Shown here: piece by piece, positions 43,790 to 53,004 of the stretch
Layout of the letters: each line of letters starts with the position of its first letter
How positions within the stretch are numbered: the stretch's first letter is position 1
Source: Cyclobacterium marinum DSM 745
GTDB taxonomy: Bacteria > Bacteroidota > Bacteroidia > Cytophagales > Cyclobacteriaceae
Reading direction: 5' to 3'
Assembly: GCF_000222485.1 (NCBI RefSeq)
Contig: NC_015914.1
Span: 682,001-746,000 of the forward strand
Length of the DNA stretch: 64,000 bases
Position numbers and translations under genes: made by a program
The notes under the pieces: model-generated
Told to the model about the DNA's origin: nothing
What the model saw: only the letters and a program-made list of their open reading frames with translations
Databases searched by the model: none

Positions 43790-44615
43790 AGATATAGTTC
43801 AATATAATTTCTTTGTCACCTTCCTCCAACTTCATCAAATTAGCGATCAACCATCCGGTATTAAATCCGGGTCGGTTAAACTGACCTAGTTCAAAATACC
43901 ATTTGTCAATTTGAAAAAAGTGGAATTTGGTATCCTTAACTGTTTCAAATTTCAACCTTTTATTTTTTATTTCATAGAGAAATAAAGTAAGGTAATCTGG
44001 CTGAAAACCATCCGGGGTATACGACTCCGGCTTTGGATTGTCTACGATAGCCTTTCTAAGGTTCATAAAACCCAATTCATGGCTTAAAGGGTGAAGAAAT
44101 TTTTTCTCATCGCCTTTGGGTTTATCAAATACTGCTGTAAATGGAGGGAAATTCACATTTTCTATGACCCACTCGTATCCCAAACCTTGAGGCTGTAACT
44201 TCAAAAACAATACCACATCTTGTCTTTTGCCATTATAAGTAAAAACAGTATTGAGTTCTGCGAACCAATCTCCTCCATGAAAATTGAGATATTGGGGATA
44301 AGTTTCGGAAGTAACATGGCCTATAAACTCTCTTTTAAGCTCATTGCTAATTCCTGAGGTTTCATTGTCAAAAAGGATATTTATAAAAGATTTTCTTAAG
44401 GCAATATCGTGGTATTTCTCATCGCCAGGGTTATACCTTACATCTCCTTCTTTGCTTTCCTCTGCATTAAATCGTCTGAAAAATTGATTGACTTGTTTGG
44501 TAGCGGCAGCAAACCTGCCATCATCAACTATCCGGCCGGAGCTATTGAAAGTCTGCCCCGGCGCGGAAAAAATTGATAAGATTATTGTAATTAATGTTGC
44601 AAATACTATTCTCAT
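43776..44615 (-). CDS. Secreted hypothetical protein of the LRR operon
   Basis: 279 residues with a signal peptide (VFATLITIILSIFSAPGQ, to about residue 21). Mature residues 35-145 (KQVNQFFRRFNAEES ... SFINILFDNETSGISNELKREF) loosely follow the domain pattern shared by the operon; the C-terminal half is beta-rich with many aromatic residues (FHFFQIDKWYFELGQFNRPG). It overlaps the upstream gene by 4 bp (44612-44615) and the LRR gene by 14 bp, so the three are translated together. No family recognised. Confidence 0.65.
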   Translation of the reverse strand: MRIVFATLITIILSIFSAPGQTFNSSGRIVDDGRFAAATKQVNQFFRRFNAEESKEGDVRYNPGDEKYHDIALRKSFINILFDNETSGISNELKREFIGHVTSETYPQYLNFHGGDWFAELNTVFTYNGKRQDVVLFLKLQPQGLGYEWVIENVNFPPFTAVFDKPKGDEKKFLHPLSHELGFMNLRKAIVDNPKPESYTPDGFQPDYLTLFLYEIKNKRLKFETVKDTKFHFFQIDKWYFELGQFNRPGFNTGWLIANLMKLEEGDKEIILNYIYDRD

Positions 44616-45190
44616 GCTGATGTTTCAGTCACTCTCACATCTCCCAACAACACATCCCAAAACTCAATGGTTCTACCTGATATCTGGGTTTGCTTTTTCT
44701 CTACATAGATGGTTATATCCTTCTTGGTAGTATCTCTATAGTTCAACCCTGCCTCTTGAGAAGTACCTTCAAATCTTTGGTATATAGTGATAACTCCTAC
44801 ATACCTACCGTCAGGCTGTCTTTCAAGGTCAGAAATATAGTGGATATCATACCAGCTGATATTCACTCGATCATAATTCAGGGCCATTAGCCTTTCAAAA
44901 TACCTTCTGATTTTGTAGTAGGCTACTTCATTGGTATTGACAGAGGAAACGCCCATTTCAGCATCAGGAGCAAAAAGTTCTTCTGCTCTATCCATTACCC
45001 TCGTAGCTTCAGAAAACTGTGTTTCTTTACTTCCGATGATACTGATATATTTACTTAAATCTTTTACTTTTTCTAATGCAAGAGAGTCAATTGCTTGCTT
45101 TCTTTGGGGACTGATGCTTTCATCCTGGGCGAAAACTGAGATGCTTGTTGCCAGGAAAAAGATAAGCAGGGATGGAATGTATTTTTTCAT
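44612..45190 (-). CDS. Secreted hypothetical protein of the LRR operon
   Basis: 192 residues with a signal peptide (LLIFFLATSISVFAQ, to about residue 21). Residues 40-150 align with the N-terminal domain of the LRR protein: LSKYISIIGSKET against LQYFLNTVGSGET, then an F at LF/IF, an N-containing middle, and a final DGRYVGVITIYQRFEG against DELFFEISLDRTLTG. The outline resembles an NTF2-like or cystatin-like alpha+beta fold. No enzyme motif is seen. It follows the lipoprotein gene after 28 bp and overlaps the next gene by 4 bp. Confidence 0.65.
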   Translation of the reverse strand: MKKYIPSLLIFFLATSISVFAQDESISPQRKQAIDSLALEKVKDLSKYISIIGSKETQFSEATRVMDRAEELFAPDAEMGVSSVNTNEVAYYKIRRYFERLMALNYDRVNISWYDIHYISDLERQPDGRYVGVITIYQRFEGTSQEAGLNYRDTTKKDITIYVEKKQTQISGRTIEFWDVLLGDVRVTETSA

Positions 45191-45218
45191 AATAACTTAC
45201 TTTCTATTTTTTTTAAAA

Positions 45219-45686
45219 TTATCTTCTTCTTAATTCTAATTCTGTGACTTTTCCTGATCCATCCATTCTGATATCGCTGATAAAGTTTAGATTTTTCTTG
45301 GTGTCTTTAAGATAGTTTAAGTACCTCTCTATGGTCGTAGGCTCATCATAGTCTTTTGTACCTGACTCTTCGTGAATTACAATTAAAACAGGAGTATTCT
45401 GATTTGAAAACATCCCTAAAGCTTCTCTGATGGTATTATTAGCTCCTTGAACATTTGAAGCATTCGCTACTGCATTGAAATAATTTTCTAATTTCCCAAC
45501 TGCAACTTCTTCGGCTGAGGGCTGAGGTTCTGGTTCCGATTGAGGGGCAGGCTCTTCCACCGGTACCGGTTCAGGCGCAGCCTCAACCACTTTTTTCTTG
45601 CTTTTACAAGCTCCCATAGCTAATAAAACGAATAGCATAACAGTCAATGACCGCGTCAAGGGGAATTTAAGGTTCCTTTTTTTCAT
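45219..45686 (-). CDS. Lipoprotein opening the LRR operon
   Basis: 155 residues. Lipobox LLAMGAC (Cys27) is followed by KSKKK and a proline/glutamate-rich spacer (about 34-60: EPVPVEEPAPQSEPEPQP), then a compact domain (62-152) with LENYFNAVANAS, IREALGMF, TIERYLNYLKDTKKNLNFI and GKVTELELRR. This domain has the same order of features as those in the next gene and in the LRR protein. Inference: it anchors the secreted partners to the outer membrane. No family recognised. Confidence 0.65.
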   Translation of the reverse strand: MKKRNLKFPLTRSLTVMLFVLLAMGACKSKKKVVEAAPEPVPVEEPAPQSEPEPQPSAEEVAVGKLENYFNAVANASNVQGANNTIREALGMFSNQNTPVLIVIHEESGTKDYDEPTTIERYLNYLKDTKKNLNFISDIRMDGSGKVTELELRRR

Positions 45687-46045
45687 AAGAATTGAATGGT
45701 TTTTAAGTTAATGGTAAAGGCCTATCAGATTGGGGAATAATTGTAGTTTGATTCCACAAACTCCAAGGCGATTACTTTTGGTAGATGATTGTTTTAAGTA
45801 TTTTTTTAAAATTGCCTCAATTTTATTCTGCACAATTTAAGCAATGAACGGCATTATTATTGGTTTGAATTTGCTAAGTTTAAAATGTTTTCAATTAATT
45901 TTATTAAGTAAAGCCCTCCAATTAAAGCGAATAATTTCACAAAACATACTATTAGCTAATAATTGATTTTATATTCGAATTAAACACTAATATATCATTA
46001 TATACCGAAATTTAAGAATGTTTATTTTAACGGTAATTTCTTCAT
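45687..46045. other. Intergenic stretch without a gene
   Basis: Strongly AT-rich (especially 45780-46030), with no supported frame and no clear hairpin. It must contain the promoter of the four-gene operon that reads leftwards from 45686. Confidence 0.35.
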
Positions 46046-47161
46046 TTAATCGAATATTTCGGCAAGCTTTCTTTCTAAGGATTTACCCCTCAAATCTTTT
46101 GCCATAATGTTTCCTTCAGGATCTATCATATAGGTAGCCGGTATTGCATTGATCTGGTAGGTAGCAGCGGCCGTGGAATTAAAATATTTTAAGTCGGAAA
46201 CTTGGGTCCAAGTTAAACCATCTTCTTCTATGGCGTTTGTCCACATTTCTCTTGTTCTATCTAGTGATACTCCAAATACCTCAAACCCCTCGTCTTTGTA
46301 TTTCTCATACAGCCTAACCACATTTGGATTTTCATCACGACAAGGTTTACACCAACCTGCCCAAAAATCCACCATCACATATTTTCCCCGTAAATCAGAA
46401 AGATTGACAATCTCCCCCTCAGGATTTGGCAACGATATTTCCGGTGCCGGCTGCCCTATGGAAAGTGCCCTCATTTCATTCAATTCCTGTTTCCAAGTAT
46501 TGATTAATTTCATATCAGGATATTGCTCACCTAAGGAGGTTACTATACTATCCATAAAGTTAAAATCCTTGCCTGGGTCTAGCATTCCAATTCCTGCCAA
46601 TGCCGCAAAACTACCCTCAGCTTCTGCTATCACTCCTTTGACACGTTCAGCTTGGTACATGCCCATTTCTACGGCTTGTTCGCGTATTTTCTGCACCTTT
46701 TCCTGATCTTTTTCTGTCATTGCTTCATAAAATGCAGAATTTAAAGCATTGGCCTCTTCTTGGTATTCAGCAGTCAACTGGTCTATTCTGAATAATAAAC
46801 GACTGTCTGCAGAACCTTCTACTGCTAGTTCCTCGGTTCCAAAATCGTATTTAATTTGAACATCTTCTTGGTACAAAGCCAAACGTACGGTTTTTTCACC
46901 ATATAGGTCCAAATCATAAAAATTTGGTTTGTCTATATCCAAGTCGTAACTAAATGAACCTCCTTTAACTTCAAGTGTATCCAGAACAGTAATTTTGTCT
47001 GCTTCGTAGACAGACAACACAACCTCTCCTTCAGGAATTTGTTTTAATTCTCCGGAAATGGTAACACTTCCATCGAATACCTCTTTCTTTTCTCCCCCAC
47101 ATGCGGACAACAGCATCGCTGTTAAGCCCATTGAAAGCATACTTTTAGTTAAGACGTTCAT
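46046..47161 (-). CDS. Thioredoxin-fold (TlpA/ResA-like) lipoprotein with N-terminal DUF4369-type domain
   Basis: 371 residues. Lipobox AMLLSAC (Cys21). Residues 30-125 form a beta-rich DUF4369-like domain (GSVTISGELKQIPEGEVVLS), 130-225 are helical, and 235-371 are a peroxiredoxin/TlpA thioredoxin domain: active site WAGWCKPC around 270, and the cis-proline loop NAIPATYMIDPEG around 338-350. Such envelope proteins reduce or exchange disulphides in the periplasm. The gene starts 4 bp after gatB, so it is co-transcribed with it. Confidence 0.92.
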   Translation of the reverse strand: MNVLTKSMLSMGLTAMLLSACGGEKKEVFDGSVTISGELKQIPEGEVVLSVYEADKITVLDTLEVKGGSFSYDLDIDKPNFYDLDLYGEKTVRLALYQEDVQIKYDFGTEELAVEGSADSRLLFRIDQLTAEYQEEANALNSAFYEAMTEKDQEKVQKIREQAVEMGMYQAERVKGVIAEAEGSFAALAGIGMLDPGKDFNFMDSIVTSLGEQYPDMKLINTWKQELNEMRALSIGQPAPEISLPNPEGEIVNLSDLRGKYVMVDFWAGWCKPCRDENPNVVRLYEKYKDEGFEVFGVSLDRTREMWTNAIEEDGLTWTQVSDLKYFNSTAAATYQINAIPATYMIDPEGNIMAKDLRGKSLERKLAEIFD

Positions 47162-47165
47162 ACAA

Positions 47166-48650
47166 TTAATTATCCAATAATTCTGTTAAAATTTTGCTAG
47201 CCACCTTAGGGTCAGCTTTGCCTTTAGATTTTTTCATCACCTGCCCCATAAACATGCCCATAAGCCCTTTCTTACCTGCCTTGTACTCTTTGACTTTGGC
47301 CGCATTCTGTGACAGAACTTCCTCTATCAACGGTTTAATAGAGTCTTCGTTGCTGTCTTGAATTAAATTTAATTCTTGAGCAATCTCTAAAGGTGTTTTT
47401 TCCGGGTTGGCTATCAATTGCGGATAAATCTTTTGAGATCCTACAGTAAAACTTACCTTACCCTCATCAATTAAGGCTATTAGGGCCGCAATTTGTGATA
47501 CATTTAAAGGAAAATCTTCAATTTTTAATGTCAATTCATTTAAATAAGACTTGATAGGCCCCATCATCCAGTTGGAGGCTGCCTTATAATTGTTCGTATG
47601 TTTACATAACGACTCAAACCATAAAGCAATATCTTTTTGGTCTGTTAAAACTCCTGCATCATATTCAGGTAGCCCATAAGTATTTACAAACTTATCGAAC
47701 AATTCCCTTGGAAGAACAGGTAATTCCGCCTTAATGGACGAAAGCCACTCTTCGGAAATAACAACAGGACTCAAATCAGGCTCAGGGAAATACCTGTAAT
47801 CATTCAGATCTTCCTTGGTTCGCATACTTGCCGTCAAACCGGTAGCAGCATCAAATGTCCTTGTTTCAGAAATGATTTCCTCGCCTTTTTCAAGTAAAGT
47901 TATTTGACGTTCAAACTCATGTTCAATGGCACGGGCCACATTTCTAAATGAGTTCATGTTTTTCACTTCTACTTTTTTTCCTAGTTCTTGGTCACCTTTA
48001 AGCCTTACAGACACATTGGCATCACACCTCAAAGACCCCTCTTCCATATTGCCATCACACACATCCAGATAAACCACCAACTTCTTGATTTCTGCAAGCA
48101 CTTTATATGCTTCTTCAGAGGACCGCATGTCAGGCTCTGTTACGATTTCTATAAGTGGAACACCTGCCCTGTTAAAATCTACCAATGTGTCCACTTCACC
48201 CGCCAAGTGCATGGACTTCCCTGCATCCTCTTCCATGTGGATTCGAGTGAGGGCTACCTCCTTTTTCTGGCCGCTATCAAGCGTAATAGGCACAAAGCCT
48301 CCAACACAGATAGGGTTTTTATCCTGAGTCAACTGATATCCTTTAGGTAAATCCGGATAAAAATAATTTTTTCGGGCAAAAACATTTCTTCTCGTAATAG
48401 AAGAATTACATGCCAAGCCCATCTTCACTGCATATTCAACTGCTTTCCTATTCACTTTAGGTAAAGTTCCCGGGTGCCCTAATGTAATCACTGAGATATT
48501 GGTATTGGGCATTTTCCCATAGCTATTGGCATCAGCAGTGTACATCTTGCTTTCGGTAAGTAATTGGGCATGGACTTCCAAGCCAATCACCAATTCATAC
48601 TTCTCCTTAATATTTTCTGCCGTTAATGTAGTGGACTTATCTTCAATCAT
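47166..48650 (-). CDS. gatB: Aspartyl/glutamyl-tRNA amidotransferase subunit B
   Basis: 494 residues, full length. YELVIGLEVHAQLLTESKMY opens the GatB kinase-like core; YFYPDLPKGYQLTQ, DFNRAGVPLIEIVTEPD and GSLRCDANVSVR are family signatures; the C-terminal YqeY-like helical domain ends MGQVMKKSKGKADPK. With GatA and GatC it converts Glu-tRNA(Gln) or Asp-tRNA(Asn) to the amide. gatA and gatC are not in the window. It lies 67 bp after alaS. Confidence 0.97.
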   Translation of the reverse strand: MIEDKSTTLTAENIKEKYELVIGLEVHAQLLTESKMYTADANSYGKMPNTNISVITLGHPGTLPKVNRKAVEYAVKMGLACNSSITRRNVFARKNYFYPDLPKGYQLTQDKNPICVGGFVPITLDSGQKKEVALTRIHMEEDAGKSMHLAGEVDTLVDFNRAGVPLIEIVTEPDMRSSEEAYKVLAEIKKLVVYLDVCDGNMEEGSLRCDANVSVRLKGDQELGKKVEVKNMNSFRNVARAIEHEFERQITLLEKGEEIISETRTFDAATGLTASMRTKEDLNDYRYFPEPDLSPVVISEEWLSSIKAELPVLPRELFDKFVNTYGLPEYDAGVLTDQKDIALWFESLCKHTNNYKAASNWMMGPIKSYLNELTLKIEDFPLNVSQIAALIALIDEGKVSFTVGSQKIYPQLIANPEKTPLEIAQELNLIQDSNEDSIKPLIEEVLSQNAAKVKEYKAGKKGLMGMFMGQVMKKSKGKADPKVASKILTELLDN

Positions 48651-48717
48651 TTTAAAATTGTTACAGTTTTTGTTCCAAAGTGTCAGCCATAAGCGAAGAC
48701 ATTTGGATTCAGCTAAA

Positions 48718-51354
48718 TTATTTCAATGCCTGCTGAAGCAAAGTTTCAGCTTTTTCCAAGGCGGTAGGTAAACCCGAAGAATCTTTCCCCCCGGCTGTGG
48801 CGAAAAAGGGTTGGCCTCCTCCCCCTCCTTTGATTTCTCTTGCAAGCTCCCTTACCATATTTCCGGCATGAAGCCCCTTGTCTTTTACAAGCAAATCATT
48901 TACCACAATTGCCAGTTGCGGCTTGCCATTAATGTCAGCAGCTAAAACAGCTACCAAGTTCTCTATTTCATTTTTTAATTCAAAAGAAAGCTTCTTCAAG
49001 GCTTCAGCATTAGGCAATTTAATCAATCCTAATATTAAGTTATAACCGTTGAAGGATTTTACCTCACTTTTTAACGTTTCTTTAATTTTTTCAGTAGCTT
49101 TTTGGTTCAAAACCTCAATTTCTTTCCTTAAAGCAGCCCTTTCGGTCATCATTCCTTCTATCGCAGCCACAAGATCTCGGGGATGTTTCAGTGTTTCTTG
49201 AATTTCTTCAAGTAAGGCAAATTGCTTTTTCACATAATCTTCTGCTCCCCGGGCTGTAACTGCCTCAATTCTTCTTACCCCTGCCGAGATAGAACTTTCA
49301 GAAGTTATTTTAAACAATCCTATTTCTCCTGTTGCCGCCACATGAGTTCCTCCGCACAATTCCACTGAATAGGAAGGGTTGAAAGTAATTACACGAACCT
49401 GCTCACCATATTTCTCACCAAAGAGTGCCGTTGCTCCCATAGCCTTTGCCTCATTGATGGGCACATTTCTTTTCTCATCCAGTGCAATATTTTCTCTAAT
49501 CTTCCCATTGACGATGTCTTCAACCTGAAGAATCTCTTCAGGGCTCAACTTGGCAAAATGCGAAAAATCAAACCTTAATATCTTTTCATTGACCAAAGAT
49601 CCTTTTTGTTGCACATGCTCACCGAGCACTTGCTTCAAAGCCGACTGCAATAAATGTGTAGCTGTATGATTGCTCTTAATCAACCGTCTTTTTTCTGCAT
49701 CAACTTGTCCTTTAAAATCTGCTTCCGGATTTTTAGGCAATGCACTTACCCAATGAACAATCAAGTCATTTTCTTTGGTTGTATCTAATACAGTAATGCG
49801 TTCTTCATCATTAGAAAGTGTTCCTGTATCTCCCACCTGTCCCCCACTCTCTGCATAAAAAGGTGTTGCTGTCAACACCAACTGAAAGCGGTCCTTCTTT
49901 TTATCTTTAATTTTCCTGTATTTGATAATTTGGGCAGTAGTTTCCAAGGTATCGTAGCCAACAAATACAGAACTCTCCTCCTCGTTTACCATAATCCAGT
50001 CTCCGGTTTCAAGCTTTGAAGCAGATCTGGATCTCTCTTTCTGTGCTTTCATAGCTGCTGAGAAGCCCTTTTCATCTACACTAAGTCCATTCTCACGCGC
50101 TATTAGAGAAGTTAAATCCAAAGGAAACCCATATGTATCGTACAATTCAAAAGCTACCTCTCCGGGGATGGTATTCTCATTTTTATCTGCCAAACCCTTT
50201 TGGATGGATTCAAGATTTTTTAAGCCTTTGTCTAAAGTTCTTAAAAATGCCAACTCTTCTTCCTGAATCACTTTAGTGATAAAGTCTTGTTGTGAATTAA
50301 TTTCGGGGTAAAATTCGCCAAATTTCTCTGCCAATACAGCCACCAAATTAAACAAGAAAGGCTTTTTCAGGTCTAAAAAGGTATATCCATAACGTACTGC
50401 CCTCCTTAGGATTCTTCGAATAACATATCCTGCCTTGTTATTGGAGGGCAACTGCCCGTCTGCAATGGTAAAAGAAATGGCTCTGATATGATCCACTATT
50501 ACCCGAAAAGCAATGTCTATTTTCTCAGACTCACCGTAGGTAAAGCCGGATATGGCTTCCATTTTAGCAATAAATGGTGTAAATAAATCTGTATCGTAAT
50601 TGGATGATTTATTTTGAATGACCCTCACCAGTCTTTCTAGACCCAACCCTGTATCTACATGTTTGGCCGGCAATTCTTTAAGATGTCCGTCAGCAAAGCG
50701 ATTGAACTGCATGAACACCAAGTTCCAAATTTCAATTACTTGGGGATGATCTTCATTTACCAACTCCCTACCGGGAATTTGTTTGATTTCTTCCAGAGGC
50801 CTCATGTCAAAATGAATCTCTGAACAAGGACCACAAGGGCCTGTTTCTCCCATTTCCCAGAAGTTATCTTTTTTAGAGCAAAAAAGAATACGGTCTTTTT
50901 CAACCAATTCCGCCCAATAATCAAAAGCCTCATCGTCCTGCTCCAATTGATCGACATGGTCTCCTCCAAAAACGGTGATGTATAACCTATCTTTAGGCAA
51001 TTGGTAGACTTCAGTGAGTAGTTCCCATGCCCAATTGATGGCATCCTTCTTGAAATAGTCTCCAAATGACCAGTTGCCCATCATTTCAAACATGGTATGG
51101 TGGTAGGTATCAACTCCTACTTCCTCTAAATCATTGTGCTTTCCTGAAACTCTGAGGCACTTTTGACTGTTAGTAACGCGAATATGTTCAGGATTTTCAT
51201 TACCTAAAAAATAATCCTTAAATTGATTCATTCCAGCATTGGTAAACATCAATGTGGGATCGTTTTTCACAACTATTGGTGCAGATGGAACAAACTGATG
51301 CGCTTTAGATTGAAAAAAATCAATGAAATGGCTTCTTATTTGTTTGGAATTCAT
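48718..51354 (-). CDS. alaS: Alanyl-tRNA synthetase
   Basis: 878 residues, full length. Class II catalytic core at the N-terminus (APIVVKNDPTLMFTNAGMNQ; motif 2 region SQKCLRVSGKHNDLEEVG), tRNA-binding middle, then the editing domain with the zinc ligands HTATH (around 566) and CGGTH (around 665), and the C-terminal glycine-rich DHHA1 domain (GGGGGQPFFATAGGK). It charges tRNA(Ala) and clears mis-acylated Ser/Gly. It is the first gene of alaS-gatB-tlpA-like. Confidence 0.98.
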   Translation of the reverse strand: MNSKQIRSHFIDFFQSKAHQFVPSAPIVVKNDPTLMFTNAGMNQFKDYFLGNENPEHIRVTNSQKCLRVSGKHNDLEEVGVDTYHHTMFEMMGNWSFGDYFKKDAINWAWELLTEVYQLPKDRLYITVFGGDHVDQLEQDDEAFDYWAELVEKDRILFCSKKDNFWEMGETGPCGPCSEIHFDMRPLEEIKQIPGRELVNEDHPQVIEIWNLVFMQFNRFADGHLKELPAKHVDTGLGLERLVRVIQNKSSNYDTDLFTPFIAKMEAISGFTYGESEKIDIAFRVIVDHIRAISFTIADGQLPSNNKAGYVIRRILRRAVRYGYTFLDLKKPFLFNLVAVLAEKFGEFYPEINSQQDFITKVIQEEELAFLRTLDKGLKNLESIQKGLADKNENTIPGEVAFELYDTYGFPLDLTSLIARENGLSVDEKGFSAAMKAQKERSRSASKLETGDWIMVNEEESSVFVGYDTLETTAQIIKYRKIKDKKKDRFQLVLTATPFYAESGGQVGDTGTLSNDEERITVLDTTKENDLIVHWVSALPKNPEADFKGQVDAEKRRLIKSNHTATHLLQSALKQVLGEHVQQKGSLVNEKILRFDFSHFAKLSPEEILQVEDIVNGKIRENIALDEKRNVPINEAKAMGATALFGEKYGEQVRVITFNPSYSVELCGGTHVAATGEIGLFKITSESSISAGVRRIEAVTARGAEDYVKKQFALLEEIQETLKHPRDLVAAIEGMMTERAALRKEIEVLNQKATEKIKETLKSEVKSFNGYNLILGLIKLPNAEALKKLSFELKNEIENLVAVLAADINGKPQLAIVVNDLLVKDKGLHAGNMVRELAREIKGGGGGQPFFATAGGKDSSGLPTALEKAETLLQQALK

Positions 51355-51379
51355 GTTTATTTACCTTAGAATGAATTAC

Positions 51380-51411
51380 TTGGAATATTTAAAGTTTTTG
51401 AATTATCTTTG
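51380..51411 (+). promoter_or_regulatory. Promoter of the M23 peptidase gene
   Basis: TTG at 51380-51382 and TATCTTTG at 51404-51411, separated by 21 bp, fit the Bacteroidota -33/-7 pattern. The predicted leader is about 90 bases. Confidence 0.5.
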
Positions 51412-51509
51412 TAACCAAACACCCAACTATCTACTTCCCTACAAAGTAGCTTAATCTACTGGGTTTTTTCGGATTACAAAATTAGAAGTTTTAACGTACT
51501 ATTTGTTAA

Positions 51510-52487
51510 ATGAGTAGAATAAAATATTATTACGATCCCAAAACTTGTAAATACGAAAGGTATGTTAAGAGCAAATGGGATGTCACCTTAAATGTTTTAG
51601 GATTTTTATCCTTGTCTTCAATATTAGCTGTTGGAATACTCCTTGTGTTCCATTATTACTTTGACAGCCCCAAAGAATTGATTCTAAAAAGGGAAAATAA
51701 AGAACTTAATCTTTACTACGAACTATTGGAACAGGAGGTCGCTCAATTGAATACCATGATGGCTGACCTGCAAGAACGGGATGATAACCTATACAGGGTT
51801 ATTTTTGAATCTGAACCAATCCCCAACTCAGTTAGAAATGCAGGCTATGGCGGATCTGATCGATTTAAAGACATCAAAGAAAAAGGCCTTAATCAAGGCA
51901 AGATGATTATATCTGTTGCCAACAAAGTGGAAACACTTAAAAAACAGTTGTATATTCAATGGGAATCTTACAATGAGCTTTCAGAAACTGCGCTCAACAA
52001 AGAAGAGTATTGGGCGTCTATCCCTGCCATCCAGCCCATACACAATGAGGAGTTAAATAGGTTGGCTTCAGGTTATGGAATTCGCCTACATCCGATACTT
52101 AAGGTGAAAAAAATGCATACAGGTATCGATTTCTCTGCTCCTAAAGGTACACCAATTTACTCAACAGGCGACGGTGTAGTTGAGCGAGTAAGGACTGAAT
52201 TTGGAGGTTACGGCAAATCTGTTGTTATAGATCATGGGTTTGGTTTCAAAACCAGGTATGCCCATATGAATGACTTCAATGTGAAAGTCGGAGACAAAAT
52301 AAAAAGAGGTGACAAAATAGGCACTGTAGGAAATACCGGCTCATCTACAGCTCCCCACGTGCATTATGAAGTGATTAAGGACGATAAATATGTAAATCCT
52401 GTCAATTATTTCTTCAAAGACCTTGAACCAACAGAGTTTGATAAAATTCTTGAATTAGCTTCCAGAGAAAATCAATCGCTATCTTAA
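51510..52487 (+). CDS. Membrane-anchored M23 (LytM-type) peptidoglycan peptidase
   Basis: 325 residues. One N-terminal membrane helix (about 26-48: VTLNVLGFLSLSSILAVGIL) is followed by a coiled-coil region (about 60-100) and a C-terminal M23 domain: GYGIRLHPILKVKKMHTGID (about 192-211) supplies the first zinc His and Asp, and HVHYE (around 287) the HxH motif. All zinc ligands are present, so it should cut peptidoglycan cross-links or stem peptides, acting at the inner-membrane surface. It is divergent from alaS, with its own promoter and terminator. Confidence 0.93.
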   Translation: MSRIKYYYDPKTCKYERYVKSKWDVTLNVLGFLSLSSILAVGILLVFHYYFDSPKELILKRENKELNLYYELLEQEVAQLNTMMADLQERDDNLYRVIFESEPIPNSVRNAGYGGSDRFKDIKEKGLNQGKMIISVANKVETLKKQLYIQWESYNELSETALNKEEYWASIPAIQPIHNEELNRLASGYGIRLHPILKVKKMHTGIDFSAPKGTPIYSTGDGVVERVRTEFGGYGKSVVIDHGFGFKTRYAHMNDFNVKVGDKIKRGDKIGTVGNTGSSTAPHVHYEVIKDDKYVNPVNYFFKDLEPTEFDKILELASRENQSLS

Positions 52488-52509
52488 AGCAGGCATTTAA
52501 AAAAATTAT

Positions 52510-52548
52510 AGGCCTTTTCTTTAGAAAATGAAGAAAGGGCCTTTTTTT
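52510..52548 (+). terminator. Intrinsic terminator of the M23 peptidase gene
   Basis: AGGCCTTTTCTT (52510-52521) pairs with AAGAAAGGGCCT (52531-52542), one wobble, followed by eight T. It lies 22 bp after the stop. Confidence 0.88.
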
Positions 52549-52650
52549 TGCTACTATTCAACATCGTGGAAACTTAAAAAATTAATAGCAGCAATTGCTT
52601 TCTATATAATGGATAATTTTTATATTTTTGATTAAAAAAACACCAGAGAA

Positions 52651-53004
52651 TTGCCTTACAAAGAAAAAGATATTGAAAAAAAGTATTATTCGATTGGCGA
52701 AGTTGCCGATAAGTTTAAGGTTGCTACGTCCTTGATTAGGTATTGGGAAGGTGAATTTGATATCATCAAGCCTAAAAAAGACAAAAAAGGGAATCGTAGA
52801 TTTACCATCGATGATATTGAAAAGATTCAATTGATTTTCCATCTGGTAAAAGAAAAAGGCTATACGCTCACAGGTGCCCAAGATATTATCAAAAGGGACA
52901 TGCATAAGGTTCAGGACAAAGCAGCTATGATCCAAAGACTACATGAAATCAGAGGTTTTTTGACAGAAATCAAAGACAATCTGAATGACAAGCAAGCCGG
53001 ATAA
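52651..53004 (+). CDS. MerR-family transcriptional regulator with TTG start
   Basis: 117 residues. The frame has an in-frame stop at 52633-52635 and no ATG before the DNA-binding domain, so the TTG at 52651 is the likely start. Residues 12-80 are the MerR winged helix: YYSIGEVADKFKVATSLIRY, WEGEFDIIKPKKDKKGNRRF and the wing-following helices; a short C-terminal helix follows. No cysteine-rich effector site is present, so it probably acts as a simple DNA-binding protein. Its last 20 bp overlap dprA, so the two are co-translated, an arrangement worth noting for regulation of dprA. Confidence 0.9.
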   Translation: MPYKEKDIEKKYYSIGEVADKFKVATSLIRYWEGEFDIIKPKKDKKGNRRFTIDDIEKIQLIFHLVKEKGYTLTGAQDIIKRDMHKVQDKAAMIQRLHEIRGFLTEIKDNLNDKQAG

